From assembly GCF_036346855.1 (NCBI RefSeq), contig NZ_CP107841.1, positions 9,552,001-9,616,000 of the forward strand: DNA of 64,000 bases. The letters are read 5' to 3'. Origin of the DNA: Streptomyces europaeiscabiei. GTDB lineage: Bacteria > Actinomycetota > Actinomycetes > Streptomycetales > Streptomycetaceae. Positions 25,529-35,639 of this stretch are shown here, in pieces (position 1 is the stretch's first letter; each line of letters starts with the position of its first letter). The position numbers and the translations under genes are program-made. The notes below the pieces were generated by a model, which did not search any database, was not told the DNA's origin, and saw nothing but the letters and a program-made list of their open reading frames with translations.

Positions 25529-26602
25529 TCACACTCCCCAGTCGTCGTTGACGGTGACCGCGTCGGCGATACGGAACCGGCCGCCAGGCACCAGCGGCGT
25601 CGTGGGCTCACCCAACTCGACTACGTGCTTGCCGAACTTGGGAGCCAGCGGGCGGCCGACGTCCCGCCTGAGCCACAGACGCAGCAGGTGCCGACGGCGC
25701 TCCGGCTCCGGGTGGTCGACGTAGCTGGTGCGTGAGTGCAGCGCGGCGTAGTTGAGCAGCCACTGCACGTCCCCCGGCTGGAAATCCATGTCGATCGGCA
25801 GGCCCGGCTCCTGCGAGATCTCGTCGAAGAGATTGATGGCCGCGACCTGGTCGGGCGTCAGTCGCGGGACACCGGGGTACTCCTGGGCACTGAAGATCAT
25901 CGAGTTGCCCGCGTAGGTGCTGAAGACTCCGTCGACGTAGCCGATGATCGGCGAGGTGTACGTCAGTTCCGGAGAGTCGGGGTCCTGACGCCGCCAGTCC
26001 CAGTGGTACGTGTCGAAGAGCCGAGGAGCGAGGTCCGGCCGACGACGCAGCATCTCGTTGTAAATGGTGGTGCCGCTGACCAGGCTGGAGGCTCCACCAT
26101 CCTTGGCGCCGCGCAGGCACATGAGAGCCACGACGTCGGAGCTGTCCGAGTGGAACGGCAGCCGGTCCCGTACACGGGAGGGCAGAGCCCCCTCGTCGGA
26201 CAACGTCTTGTTGGAGGTGGCGATCACGTGGTCGAGCAGGTCCCCACGCTGGTTCTGTCCGATCGGCTGGCCCAGGTGCAGTCCCATGACGAAGAAGATG
26301 GCGGCGGCCATGGCGTCGCCGTACTCCTCGGTGCGCAGGCCGCGCACCAGGACGAAGCCGCGTCCGGTGTCCATCTGGGCTGCGCACTCCTCGTTGAGTG
26401 CGCTGCAGGCGTCGAACGGGTAGTCGGCGGCGGTGACGGTGCGCAGGTCGGGGTTCTCGGCGACGAAGCGCCGTCCCAGTGCCTCCAGCTCGGCGCGCTC
26501 GGCGTCGCTGAGCACGTAGATCCATTCGGTGGACCTCGACAGCTCGTCGCCGCGCCAGGCGGACGGTCCCGAGATCGGCTGAAGGCCGACAGTGGTGGTC
26601 AT
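25529..26602 (-). CDS. TauD/TfdA-like Fe(II)/2-oxoglutarate oxygenase
   Basis: 357 residues of the clavaminate-synthase-like jelly-roll fold. Iron ligands are His151 and Asp153 (LPFHSDSSD) and probably His289 (NYAALHSRTSY); an Arg in the following ERRRHLLRLW would bind 2-oxoglutarate. It lacks a signal peptide. Such enzymes hydroxylate or cleave taurine-, ester- or ether-like substrates. It is preceded by a 46-codon small ORF behind a consensus promoter carrying the shared operator, so it belongs to the same regulon while transcribed towards the CoA-transferase genes. Confidence 0.9.
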   Translation of the reverse strand: MTTTVGLQPISGPSAWRGDELSRSTEWIYVLSDAERAELEALGRRFVAENPDLRTVTAADYPFDACSALNEECAAQMDTGRGFVLVRGLRTEEYGDAMAAAIFFVMGLHLGQPIGQNQRGDLLDHVIATSNKTLSDEGALPSRVRDRLPFHSDSSDVVALMCLRGAKDGGASSLVSGTTIYNEMLRRRPDLAPRLFDTYHWDWRRQDPDSPELTYTSPIIGYVDGVFSTYAGNSMIFSAQEYPGVPRLTPDQVAAINLFDEISQEPGLPIDMDFQPGDVQWLLNYAALHSRTSYVDHPEPERRRHLLRLWLRRDVGRPLAPKFGKHVVELGEPTTPLVPGGRFRIADAVTVNDDWGV

Positions 26603-26715
26603 GATGATGCGCTCCTCGAAATACGGTGAAAGCCCGTGGGCGAAGACCCGACGGACGACGACGGTCTCGGTGCGGCGGGTGTTCGTCGCTCGGCGACGAA
26701 CGGCACTCGGAACAC
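26603..26715 (-). other. 113-bp gap between small ORF and TauD-type gene
   Basis: No gene seen. It contains an imperfect inverted repeat around GTTCGTCGCTCGGCGACGAAC (26681-26701), with arms GTTCGTCGC / GCGACGAAC, that could attenuate transcription or separate translation of the small ORF and the oxygenase. Confidence 0.4.
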
Positions 26716-26856
26716 TCAGAACGGGGTCTGAGGCTCGCCGGCGGCCGTACCGGGGCGCAGTCCTTCCCGGGGCGGGAAGTAGCTGAGCGGCTCGTCATAG
26801 GTCCGGCGGCCAGCGCACGACACGAGCAGAGCGCCGATCAGGGCGACTGTGTCCAT
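26716..26856 (-). CDS. Small ORF (46 aa) first in the TauD transcript
   Basis: ATG at 26856 follows AAAGGACGG by 7 nt and lies 24 nt after the predicted transcription start. The peptide begins with a hydrophobic stretch MDTVALIGALLVSCAG, including one Cys, followed by a polar Pro-rich tail ending EPQTPF; it might be a tiny membrane or lipid-linked peptide or a leader. It is unrecognised. The strong promoter and ribosome-binding site make translation likely. Confidence 0.55.
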   Translation of the reverse strand: MDTVALIGALLVSCAGRRTYDEPLSYFPPREGLRPGTAAGEPQTPF

Positions 26857-26886
26857 GCTGGTTCCGTCCTTTCGAGAAGTACCTCA

Positions 26887-27935
<1,049 letters not shown>

Positions 27936-28011
27936 GCCCTTCCGGGGATGCCGAATGTCGCCGCAGGGCCGTCCCGAACGCCCCGAGGGTTCACCGGGGA
28001 AGAGCTGAGCA

Positions 28012-28046
28012 GGGCAGCAGTGCCTCATCCTGAGGCACTGCTGCCC
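28012..28046 (-). terminator. Perfect stem-loop after AAHS transporter
   Basis: 16-bp arms (GGGCAGCAGTGCCTCA / TGAGGCACTGCTGCCC) and a 3-nt loop, 64 bp past the transporter stop; could serve both strands. Confidence 0.7.
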
Positions 28047-28109
28047 ACTCGCGGGTCTATCGGTGGCGCGGGTGAGGCGGCTGCACGGGCGTCACCCCGG
28101 GCGCGTTTC

Positions 28110-29495
28110 TCACGTCTGTCCCGCGAGGGGACGCGCTGTCCCGCCAACACCCCCGTGGCCTGTGGCCGTTGCCGCTTCCGGTGCGCGGGGAACCAGCCCG
28201 ACCAGCAGGGCGCCGATGACGCCGGGTACGGCGAGTGCGTAGAAATTCCACTGGAACGCCAGCCCGGCTCCGATGATGAGCCCGAGCAGCGGCGGGGCGA
28301 GCATCGAGCCGAGGCGGCCGAACCCCAGCGTCCAGCCCATCGCCGTGGCGCCCATGCGCACCGGATAGTGCTTGGAGACATAGGCGAGGACGAACGACTG
28401 CGTGCCCATCGCCCCGACACCCCCCAGCGCGACGGCCGCGTACAGCACCGTCGTGGGCAGCCGCAGGCTGAGCAGTATGACGGCCACGCTGGACACGAGG
28501 TAGGTCGTGGTGATGATCGGTTTGGAGCCGAATCGGTCGGCGGCCAGCGAGATGACGAGCGTGCCGACGACGGCTCCGATGTTGAACACCAGGAGGAATC
28601 CGAGCGAGGAGCCCGTGGAGTAGCCGGCGCGACGCATGATCTCCGGGAGCCAGGTGTTGAAGCCGTAGATCATGAAGAGGCACAGGCACGTCATCGCCAG
28701 GAAGCAGACGGTCGCTCCGACGTAGCTGCGCGAGAAGAGGGCCCGTACCGGCGACATGCTGCCCGAGTCGGTACCGGACGGGCTCTGCTCAGGCGCGGGT
28801 ACGCCCTGCTGCGCATCGTCCGCGGTGATGTTCCAGCGGTCCGCGATCCTGTCCGCCTCGGCGTGCAGTCCCTTCGTCCGGAGGAATGTGATCGACTCCG
28901 GCAGAAACCTGATGGCCAGTGGCAGGACGAGGACAAGCGGGAGGAGGCCGAGGAGGAACATCGTCTGCCAGCCGAACCGTGGCAGCACGAAGATTCCGGT
29001 GAGGGCGGCGATGATGCCGCCTACGGGGAAGCCGCTGAAGAGGATCGCGAAGACCAGGTTGCGCGTCTTGGGGTGCGAGTACTCACCCACCAGCGCGCTC
29101 GCGGTCGGCAGCACACCGCCGAGACCGAGGCCGGCGAGGAAGCGGAAGAGGCCGAACACCTCCGGAGAGGTGGCCGTCGCACACAGGCCCGTCATCACCG
29201 AGAACCAGATCAGGCAGCCGATCAGCATCTTGCGTCGGCCCAGAGTGTCGGTGAGCGTGCCGACCGTCGTGGCTCCGATGAGCATCCCGACAAGAGCGAA
29301 TGAACCGATCAGACCGGCACCGGCGGGAGTGAGGCCCCATCCGGGTTCGTGGAGCAGGGTCGGAATCACCGCGCCGTAGACGACGACGTCGTACCCGTCG
29401 GCTACGACGGTGATCCCGCAGATCGCGAGTACCAGCAGTGTCACCGGGGGCCAGGTGGCGTTGCCACGACTTCCTCTGCGGCTGTCTTCGTGCAT
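28110..29495 (-). CDS. MFS transporter, aromatic acid:H+ symporter (PcaK/MhpT-like)
   Basis: 461 residues, 12 predicted helices. The start MHEDSRRGSRGN is chosen because longer frames run into the operator region. The AAHS motif DGYDVVVYGAVIPTLL (Asp in helix 1) is present, and the loop 2-3 motif GTLTDTLGRRKMLIG and PESITFLRTKG are as in benzoate/4-hydroxybenzoate/gentisate permeases. It probably imports the aromatic acid used by the neighbouring gentisate or hydroxyquinol pathway, now largely broken. A palindromic operator lies 230 bp upstream. Confidence 0.9.
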   Translation of the reverse strand: MHEDSRRGSRGNATWPPVTLLVLAICGITVVADGYDVVVYGAVIPTLLHEPGWGLTPAGAGLIGSFALVGMLIGATTVGTLTDTLGRRKMLIGCLIWFSVMTGLCATATSPEVFGLFRFLAGLGLGGVLPTASALVGEYSHPKTRNLVFAILFSGFPVGGIIAALTGIFVLPRFGWQTMFLLGLLPLVLVLPLAIRFLPESITFLRTKGLHAEADRIADRWNITADDAQQGVPAPEQSPSGTDSGSMSPVRALFSRSYVGATVCFLAMTCLCLFMIYGFNTWLPEIMRRAGYSTGSSLGFLLVFNIGAVVGTLVISLAADRFGSKPIITTTYLVSSVAVILLSLRLPTTVLYAAVALGGVGAMGTQSFVLAYVSKHYPVRMGATAMGWTLGFGRLGSMLAPPLLGLIIGAGLAFQWNFYALAVPGVIGALLVGLVPRAPEAATATGHGGVGGTARPLAGQT

Positions 29496-29726
29496 GACGG
29501 TTCCTCTCACATGGCTCTGCTGTTGCGGTGAGGGTTCTCTCGCTTGGATGTGGCGTACGTTCTTGTGGAGGCCGTCGGAGGATCCACCCCAGGACGCACA
29601 TGCGGAGGCGAGGACGGCGGCTCTTCCCGATGTTCCGGCGGCATCGTGTGTTGCTCGCCCCGCATCGCTAAGTGTGCACACTGCTACGGGCCTGTAAAGA
29701 GTTACGTCCAGAAAATCGCTCCACAT

Positions 29727-29749
29727 TCTCACATTGGTGCGATGTGAGA
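29727..29749. promoter_or_regulatory. Palindromic operator between transporter and IclR remnant
   Basis: Perfect inverted repeat TCTCACAT-TGGTGCG-ATGTGAGA (8-bp arms, 7-nt spacer) in the divergent region. Size and symmetry fit a dimeric regulator; the flanking IclR-type gene is now broken. Confidence 0.5.
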
Positions 29750-29910
29750 GCGTGAGTGTATGCACATCTGTTGTTCATGTCAGGCTGCTCAGCGCGAACA
29801 CGTCACGCCTCGGCACCGGCCCTTCGGGCTCGCGACACCGCGGCCGGCCAGCACCACCGCCGGTACCAGCAGGTGGGTCCGGGCATCGGCGCCCACCACG
29901 GACAGGGCTG

Positions 29911-30155
29911 CCACCACAGGCGCAGGCCGATGACGTAGGCGCCACCGGGGATACGTTCCGCTGCTCCCCACGTGGTCGGTTCGTCGGCCAACCGGTGTGC
30001 GGTGGCGTGGCTGAGGCCGGCGATCCGGCATATCCGGGCGAGCGTCAGCTCCGGGCGTTCCGGCGGGTACGCCCCAGGATCGCCAGGGCCCGAGAGGTGA
30101 CTTTGCGCCCGCGGTCGTTGCTGTCGGCCGTCTCGGCTCCCTACTCGATGTCCAT
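29911..30155 (-). pseudogene. IclR-family regulator, N-terminal fragment with stop and frameshift
   Basis: From ATG 30155 the frame meets TAG at codon 5. Then VTSRALAILG is followed, after a one-base loss in a G run (30075-30078), by ERPELTLARICRIAGLSHAT and AHRLADEPTTWGAAERI, a typical IclR winged HTH. The homology stops after IGLRLW and no effector domain is present. It is inactive by three independent lesions. Confidence 0.65.
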
Positions 30156-30373
30156 TCAGCGGACATCGTGCTGCCCCTGGTGAGACCGATCGCGGAATCT
30201 CACCCTCGGGCTCCTGAGGCCCCTCACGGGATGACGCGGGGGAGACGCCGCCGCCGTCGGCTGCGGAGGCCGCCGTCTGTCCCATCACCGATGAAAGGAG
30301 TCAGGGCATGCGCATGACCGTGACGCCGCGGGACCGCGGCGGTCATGACACCGACTCGGCAGACAGGTCGTTG

Positions 30374-31459
30374 ATGCGTTTCGAGCACGAGACGCTGCCT
30401 CAGCGGGTGTGTTTCGCCTCGGGCGAGGCGGTGTCGGCGCTACGGGCCGAGGTGGAGCGGCTCGGCGCCACGCGGGTGATGGTGATCGCCGCGGAGGCGG
30501 AGGCGGAGCTTGCGCAGCGGGTCACCGCCGGCCTTCCGGTCGCGCTGCGGTGGAGCGAGGTGGTGATGCACGTTCCCGTGGAGGTCGCCGAGCGGGCACG
30601 TGCCGCCGCGACCGTACACGAGGTGGACTGCCTGGTCAGTGTCGGTGGGGGCTCCACCACCGGACTGGCGAAGACGATCGCGTTGACTGCGGACGTGCCC
30701 ATGGTGGACGTCCCCACCACCTACGCGGGCTCGGAGGCCACGAGTGTGGGGTCTGACCGAGCGGGCACGCAAGACCACGAGGGTGGACGCGCGAGTCCTG
30801 CCCCGTTCGGTGGTGTACGACGCGACGCTGAGCGTGTCCTTGCCGGTGCCGATGAGTGTCGCCTCGGGGCTGAACGCGCTGGCGCACTGCGTCAACGCGA
30901 TGTGGGGCCCTCGTGTCGATCCGGTCGACCGGGCGCTGCGGGTGAGGGGATCCACGCGCCGGCGACCGGGCTGCCCGCGGTGATGGCCGACCCGGCCGGC
31001 CTTCCGGGCCGTGAGCGGGCGTTGTACGGGACGTACCCGTCTGCCGTGGCGTTCTCGTCGGCGGGGTCGGGCTGCACCACAAGATCTGCCACGCCCTCGG
31101 CGGCAGGTACGACCTGCCGCACGCCCAGACCCACGCGGTGGTGCTGCCGTACGTGCTGGCCTTCAACGCGCCCCGCGCCCGGCGCCCCGCAGGCCGAGCG
31201 GCGGATCGCGGCCGCGTTCGGAGCGCGGTCGGCGATCGAGGGGCTACAGCGCCTTCGGCACGACGTGGACGCGCCGAAGGCGCTGCGCGACTACGGGCTG
31301 AAGGAGTCCGACGTCGACGACGGGGTCCGGGCGGTCCTGGAGGTGGTGCCGGCCGGCAATGCGCGTCCGGTGACGGCCGGCTCTCTCCAGCGCCTGCTGC
31401 GTTCGGCCTGGCGGGGGGCGGACCCGAGCACGATGACCGATGGCATGGAGGACGGATGA
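30374..31459 (+). pseudogene. Maleylacetate reductase (iron-containing ADH family), frameshifted
   Basis: The protein starts MRFEHETLPQRVCF and runs well to GGGSTTGLAKTIALTADVPM and TTYAGSEATSV. The frame then breaks near 30750 (WGLTERARKTTRVDARVLPR and SVASGLNALAHCVNAMWGP in a second frame), returns near 30955, breaks near 31070 ([20 protein letters not shown] in a third) and returns near 31180. The metal-binding His residues are thus split over frames. Maleylacetate reductase would follow hydroxyquinol cleavage; its stop still overlaps the intact hydroxyquinol dioxygenase start. Confidence 0.8.
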
Positions 31460-32373
31460 TGACGATGACGAGTGAGCAGAACCGGACCGCTGAGCAGCAG
31501 GAGAGGGAACAGGCTCTGGTCGAGCAGGTCGTGGCCTCGTTCGAGACCGCGAAGGACCCACGGCTGAAGCAGTTGACGCAGGCGCTGACCCGGCACCTGC
31601 ACGCGTTCCTGCGCGAGGTGCGGCTGACCGAGGCGGAATGGGCGTCCGCGATCGAGTTCCTCACCGCGGCCGGACACATCACCGACGACAAGCGGCAGGA
31701 GTTCATTCTGCTGTCGGACGTGCTCGGGGCGTCCATGCAGACGATCGCGATGAACAACGAGGCCTGTGCGAACGCGACGGAGGCGACCGTGCTCGGGCCG
31801 TTCTTCGTCGAGGGATCACCCGAGATCCCGCTGGGCGGGGACATCTCCTTCGGTGCCGCCGGGCAGCCGTGCTGGGTCGAGGGCACGGTCACCGGAACCG
31901 ACGGCGAACCCGTGCCAGGTGCGCGCATCGAGGTGTGGGAAGCCGACGAGGACGGTTTCTACGACGTGCAGTACGACGACGACCGCATGGCGGCGCGGGG
32001 TCACCTCGTCGCCGACGAGACAGGCCACTACCGGTTCTGGGCGATCACCCCGACCCCGTACCCGATCCCGCACGACGGCCCCGTCGGCGCGCTGCTGGCC
32101 GCGGTCGGCCGTTCCCCCATGCGCGCCTCGCACCTGCACTTCGACGTCCGGGCCGACGGCAAGCGGACCCTGATCACCCACATCTTCGTCCGGGGCGACG
32201 AACTCCTCACCTCCGACGCCGTGTTCGGCGTCAAGGACTCGCTCATCCACGACTTCGTGGAGCATCCCGCGGCGACCCCCACCCCCGACGGACGCGACGT
32301 GGCCGGCCGTGCCTGGTCCAGCGTCCGCTTCGACATCGTCCTCGCTCCCGCACAGACAGGACTCTGCGAATGA
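31456..32373 (+). CDS. Hydroxyquinol 1,2-dioxygenase (intradiol)
   Basis: 305 residues from ATG 31456 (ATGATGA overlap with the broken reductase); ATGs at 31459 and 31465 are alternatives. It has the N-terminal dimerisation helices of catechol-type enzymes (residues 20-110), then the Fe(III) site Tyr169 (DGFYDVQ), Tyr202 ([12 protein letters not shown]), His226 and His228 (ASHLHFDV). [18 protein letters not shown] is typical of hydroxyquinol dioxygenases. It cleaves 1,2,4-trihydroxybenzene to maleylacetate. The enzyme is intact although its downstream partner is not. Confidence 0.92.
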   Translation: MMTMTSEQNRTAEQQEREQALVEQVVASFETAKDPRLKQLTQALTRHLHAFLREVRLTEAEWASAIEFLTAAGHITDDKRQEFILLSDVLGASMQTIAMNNEACANATEATVLGPFFVEGSPEIPLGGDISFGAAGQPCWVEGTVTGTDGEPVPGARIEVWEADEDGFYDVQYDDDRMAARGHLVADETGHYRFWAITPTPYPIPHDGPVGALLAAVGRSPMRASHLHFDVRADGKRTLITHIFVRGDELLTSDAVFGVKDSLIHDFVEHPAATPTPDGRDVAGRAWSSVRFDIVLAPAQTGLCE

Positions 32374-32890
32374 ACAGACACGACAGCCAGCACACGCCGG
32401 ACTGCGCGTGGCCGTGATCGGCGGAGGAATCGGCGGTCTCGCGACCGCTGCCTTCCTGCACCGGGCGGGGATCTAGGCGACCGTGCACGAGCGGGCTCCC
32501 GCCCTGACCGAGGTCGGTGCCGGCCTCGTCGTCCCTCCCAACGCCGTGCGACTGCTGGGGCCTCGGCCGACTTGATCGCTTCCGGGAACGCGCGGTGGCA
32601 CTGCGGGCCGGACGGGAGGTCCGGCGCTGGGAGGACGGGCGCGTGCTCTTCTCCCAGGAGCGCGGCGAGGCATGCGAACGGCGCTTGTGAGCAGAGCTAC
32701 GTCGCGCACCGCGCCGACCTCCCCGCCGCGGTGCGGTCGGCCGTCCCCGAGGCGTCGCTGCGTCTGGGGCTGCGGCTCGCCGGCCTCCACCGGCTGGACG
32801 AAGGCGTCGAGCTGACCATCACCGACGGATCACGGGAGGTCGCCGATGTCGTCATCGGTGCAGACGGCGTGCACACCACCGTCGGCCGGT
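32370..32890 (+). pseudogene. FAD-dependent aromatic monooxygenase, 5' part, broken
   Basis: VAVIGGGIGGLATAAFLHRA (FAD GxGxxG) is out of frame with the ATG at 32370 and is followed by TAG at 32474-32476. Later pieces ERAPALTEVGAGLVVPPNAV, REVRRWEDGRVLFSQE and VADVVIGADGVHTTV (DG motif) lie in different frames. The C-terminal half is gone: at about 32890 the sequence passes into an antisense IclR fragment. Family members include 3-hydroxybenzoate 6-hydroxylase and salicylate hydroxylase. Confidence 0.72.
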
Positions 32891-32930
32891 TCGTGGCCGA
32901 AGCGGAAGCACAGGCTGCCTCGGGTCGCCT

Positions 32931-33126
32931 GGAGGGCGGGCCCGGGCCGGTAGACCTTGTGACGGTCCTGCTCCGCGAAGCCATGGAAATGGAAGACGAG
33001 CATCGCCAGGATCCGGTGTGCGGTCGAGCGAGCGACGCCGAGTTCGCCGGCGACGTCCATCACGCGGAGCTCGTCGCGTTCGTGCAGCAGTTGTACGGCA
33101 CGCAGGGCGTTACCGGCGGCGCTCAC
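32931..33126 (-). pseudogene. IclR-family regulator, N-terminal HTH fragment
   Basis: ATG 33126: MSAAGNALRAVQLLHERDEL, DVAGELGVARSTAHRILAML and a wing ending HKVYRPGPAL. The effector domain is replaced by antisense monooxygenase sequence, so a deletion fused the two convergent genes. Its former operators are probably the GAGGAATCC palindromes upstream. Confidence 0.7.
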
Positions 33127-33136
33127 CGGATGGGAG

Positions 33137-33238
33137 GGATTCCTCGTAGAGGAATCCTAGGCTCACCAGATTCCGTAAAGGGCAACCACAACGTAGGATC
33201 GCCTCATTAAACTGTGCACACATTGGCGAGGATTCCTC
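33137..33238. promoter_or_regulatory. Palindromic operators between IclR remnant and gentisate dioxygenase
   Basis: GGATTCCTC-GTA-GAGGAATCC (33137-33157, perfect 9-bp arms) and a second GAGGATTCCTC (33228-33238), about 86 bp apart in the divergent intergenic region. The repeated half-site GAGGA(A/T)TCC suggests binding sites of the now truncated IclR protein. Confidence 0.55.
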
Positions 33239-33255
33239 TCGTCGGGTCCGGAGGC

Positions 33256-34329
33256 TGACGTGAAAGGCGCAGTCGGTGGCGCGAGTCGGTGGAAGCTGCT
33301 CGACAAACTGTATGCAGATGTTGAGGGGTGTTGGTCTGGCACCGCTGTGGACACAAGTCAGTGACCTCATGCCGATGTCCCCGCAGCCGACCGCCGTCCC
33401 GCATCTGTGGCGGTGGGCGGAACTGCTCCCCATGGCTGAGCGGTCCGGACGGCTGGTGCCGGTGGGGCGCGGCGGTGAACGGCGAGCGATGGCGCTGTCG
33501 AACCCGGGCCTGAAAGGGCTGCCGTACGCGACACCGACCCTGTGGACCGCTATCCGGTACCTGAGGCCGAGGGAGGTCGCTCCCTCGCGCCGGCGCAGCC
33601 AGGGCGCCTTTGGTTCGTCGTCGAAGGAGAGGGTGTGTGGACGAACGTCGACGGGGATGCGGTGGCCATGCGTCGCGGCGACCTGCTGCCGACTCCCAGC
33701 TGGGCCTTTCACGAGTACCAGAACGTCACGGATGAGCCGATGACCTGCATCGACGGCCCCGACGTCCCGCTCGTATCCCAACTGGACGCCGGATTCTTCG
33801 AGTTCGGGCCCGATGAGCCGTCCACCCGTGCCACGCCGAAGCACTCCCGCGGCGAGCGGCTCTGGGGGCACCCGGGCCTGCGCCCGATCAGCCGGCCCGA
33901 CCGACCTCCCCCTGGCCGCGTACCGATGGGAGCACACGGCCGCGGCGCGCACCGCCCAGCTGGAGCCGGAGTCCGAAGGCGCCCTCGGGGTGATCGAGCC
34001 GGGGCGCGCCGGCGTGCGCTTCTCCAACTCCACCACCGGCAAGGACGCCCTGGTCACTGTCCGCACCGAGATGCGCCGACTGCGCCAAGGAACGCGCACC
34101 GTCCCCGTGCGGTCGGTCGGCTCGGCCGTGTGGCAGGTCTTCGACGGCGAGACGGTCGCGACAGGCGACAAGGTCTTCGACATCACCAGGGGCGACCTGT
34201 TCGTGGTCCCGTCGCTGGTGCGAGGTCACGCTCACCGCACGCACACAGATCGACCTGTTCCGTTTCAGCGACGAGCCCGTGTACGAGGCGCTGGGTCTCG
34301 CGCGTACCCACCGAGGAGAGAACAAATGA
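33256..34329 (+). pseudogene. Gentisate 1,2-dioxygenase (bicupin), at least three frameshifts
   Basis: Pieces in order: PHLWRWAELLPMAERSGRLV and YATPTLWTAIRYL (frame A); WFVVEGEGVWTNVDGDAVAM, FHEYQNVTDEPMTCIDG and TPKHSRGERLWGHPGLRP (frame B, from about 33580); DLPLAAYRWEHTAAARTAQL and GSAVWQVFDGETVATGDKVF (frame A again, from about 33900); and IDLFRFSDEPVYEALGLART ending at TGA 34327-34329 (third frame). It opened the gentisate ring to maleylpyruvate. The stop overlaps the start of the intact hydrolase, so the ancestral operon order is preserved. Confidence 0.82.
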
Positions 34330-35156
34330 AGCTCGCCACCATCCGGGTCAACGGCATCACCCGTGCCGTGCGCATCGACGAGGACAAGGCGGTGGACCTG
34401 GGCGAGAGCGACATGGTCGCCTTCCTGCGCCACCCCGACTGGTCCGCGCGGGCCGAGGCCGCCGACGGCGAACGGTACGAAGGCGCCCTGGACTACGCCC
34501 CTGTGGTCGTCGCTCCGGAAAAGGTCGTGTGCGTCGGCCTCAACTACCGCAATCACATTTTGGAGATGGGCCGGGAGCTGCCCCGACACCCCACCCTCTT
34601 CTCGAAGTACGCGCGGGCGCTGGTCGGCGCGTACGACGACGTCGTCCTGCCAGCCTCGTCCACGCAGATGGACTGGGAAGCCGAACTGGCCGTCGTCATC
34701 GGCGCGGAGGTCCGGCACGCGGGCCCCGAGCAGGCGCGCGCGGCGATCGCGGGATACACAGTGCTCAACGACGTCACCGCCCGGGACTGGCAGTTCCGCA
34801 CCGCTCAATGGCACCAGGGCAAGACCTTCGAGGCCACGACGCCCATCGGTCCGTGGCTGGTCACCGCCGACGACCCCGCAGTGCCCGCCGGGAACCTGGA
34901 GCTGGCGTGCGAGGTCGACGGCGACACGGTCCAGAAGGCCGACACCGCTGATCTCGTCTTCGACCCGGTCACGCTGGTGTCGTACCTGTCCGAGATCGTG
35001 ACGCTCGTTCCGGGTGACGTGATCGCCACCGGCACACCGGGCGGTGTCGGCCATGCGCGTAAGCCCGCCCGCTACCTGGAGCACGGTTCGCTGCTCGTCA
35101 CCCGGATCGAAGGGCTCGGCGAGTGCCGCAACATGTGTCGCAGGGAGGCACGGTGA
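34326..35156 (+). CDS. Fumarylpyruvate hydrolase-like FAH family protein
   Basis: 276 residues, intact. It has the FAH catalytic features VCVGLNYRNHILEMG, then metal ligands in DWEAELAVVIG (two Glu) and LNDVTARDWQ, and GDVIATGTPGGVGHARKP near the end. Set between a gentisate dioxygenase and a maleylpyruvate isomerase pseudogene, it is best read as fumarylpyruvate hydrolase (fumarylpyruvate to fumarate and pyruvate). Ribosome-binding site GAGGAGA. Both neighbours overlap it by 4 bp, yet only this gene is undamaged. Confidence 0.87.
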   Translation: MKLATIRVNGITRAVRIDEDKAVDLGESDMVAFLRHPDWSARAEAADGERYEGALDYAPVVVAPEKVVCVGLNYRNHILEMGRELPRHPTLFSKYARALVGAYDDVVLPASSTQMDWEAELAVVIGAEVRHAGPEQARAAIAGYTVLNDVTARDWQFRTAQWHQGKTFEATTPIGPWLVTADDPAVPAGNLELACEVDGDTVQKADTADLVFDPVTLVSYLSEIVTLVPGDVIATGTPGGVGHARKPARYLEHGSLLVTRIEGLGECRNMCRREAR

Positions 35157-35630
35157 GCGGGGCGCGCAATGCCGGACTGGGCGGGCGAGGGGGACGACCG
35201 CCTTCGAGGCCGCCGCGCACCGGGCGACCGACGCGAGCCTCACCGGCCCCTCGCACTGCCGGGTTGGAGCCGGGCCCACGTCATCGCGCACGTGGCCCGC
35301 AACGCCCACGCGCTCGTCAAACCTGCTCACATGGGCTCGTACGGGCGTATCGAGACCCCGATGTACGCCGACGACGAACAGCGTACGAACGAGATCGAGG
35401 CATACGCCCGCCGCCCGGCCGACGAACTGCGCGCCGCGCTCCTCGCGGCCGACGGACGACTGTGCGAGACACTCGACACTCTGCCCTACGAGTGCTGGAG
35501 TGTGACCGCCCGGACAGCGAGTGGGAGGGCGGTGCCGGCCTCGGAGGTGCCCTGGATGCGGGTGCGGGAGGTGTGGGTTTACGACGTCGGGCAGGGCGCA
35601 CAGCAGCTCCGTCGCCGCTGGGAGCGACAT
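35153..35630 (+). pseudogene. Mycothiol-dependent maleylpyruvate isomerase, frameshifted and truncated
   Basis: GTG overlaps the hydrolase stop. The MPI/DinB-like pieces alternate between frames: ATDASLTGPS, then LPGWSRAHVIAHVARNAHAL, then LLTWARTG, then ETPMYADDEQRTNEIEAYA and RTASGRAVPASEVPWMRVRE. The His residues of the DinB metal site are present (HVIAHVARN), but at least four indels and loss of the C-terminal third inactivate it. Confidence 0.75.
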
Positions 35631-35639
35631 GTCAACGGT

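Noticed and set aside
33542..34951. Long plus-strand frame covering the gentisate region
   Set aside because: Only its first third follows the dioxygenase; afterwards it is out of frame with both the dioxygenase and the intact hydrolase.
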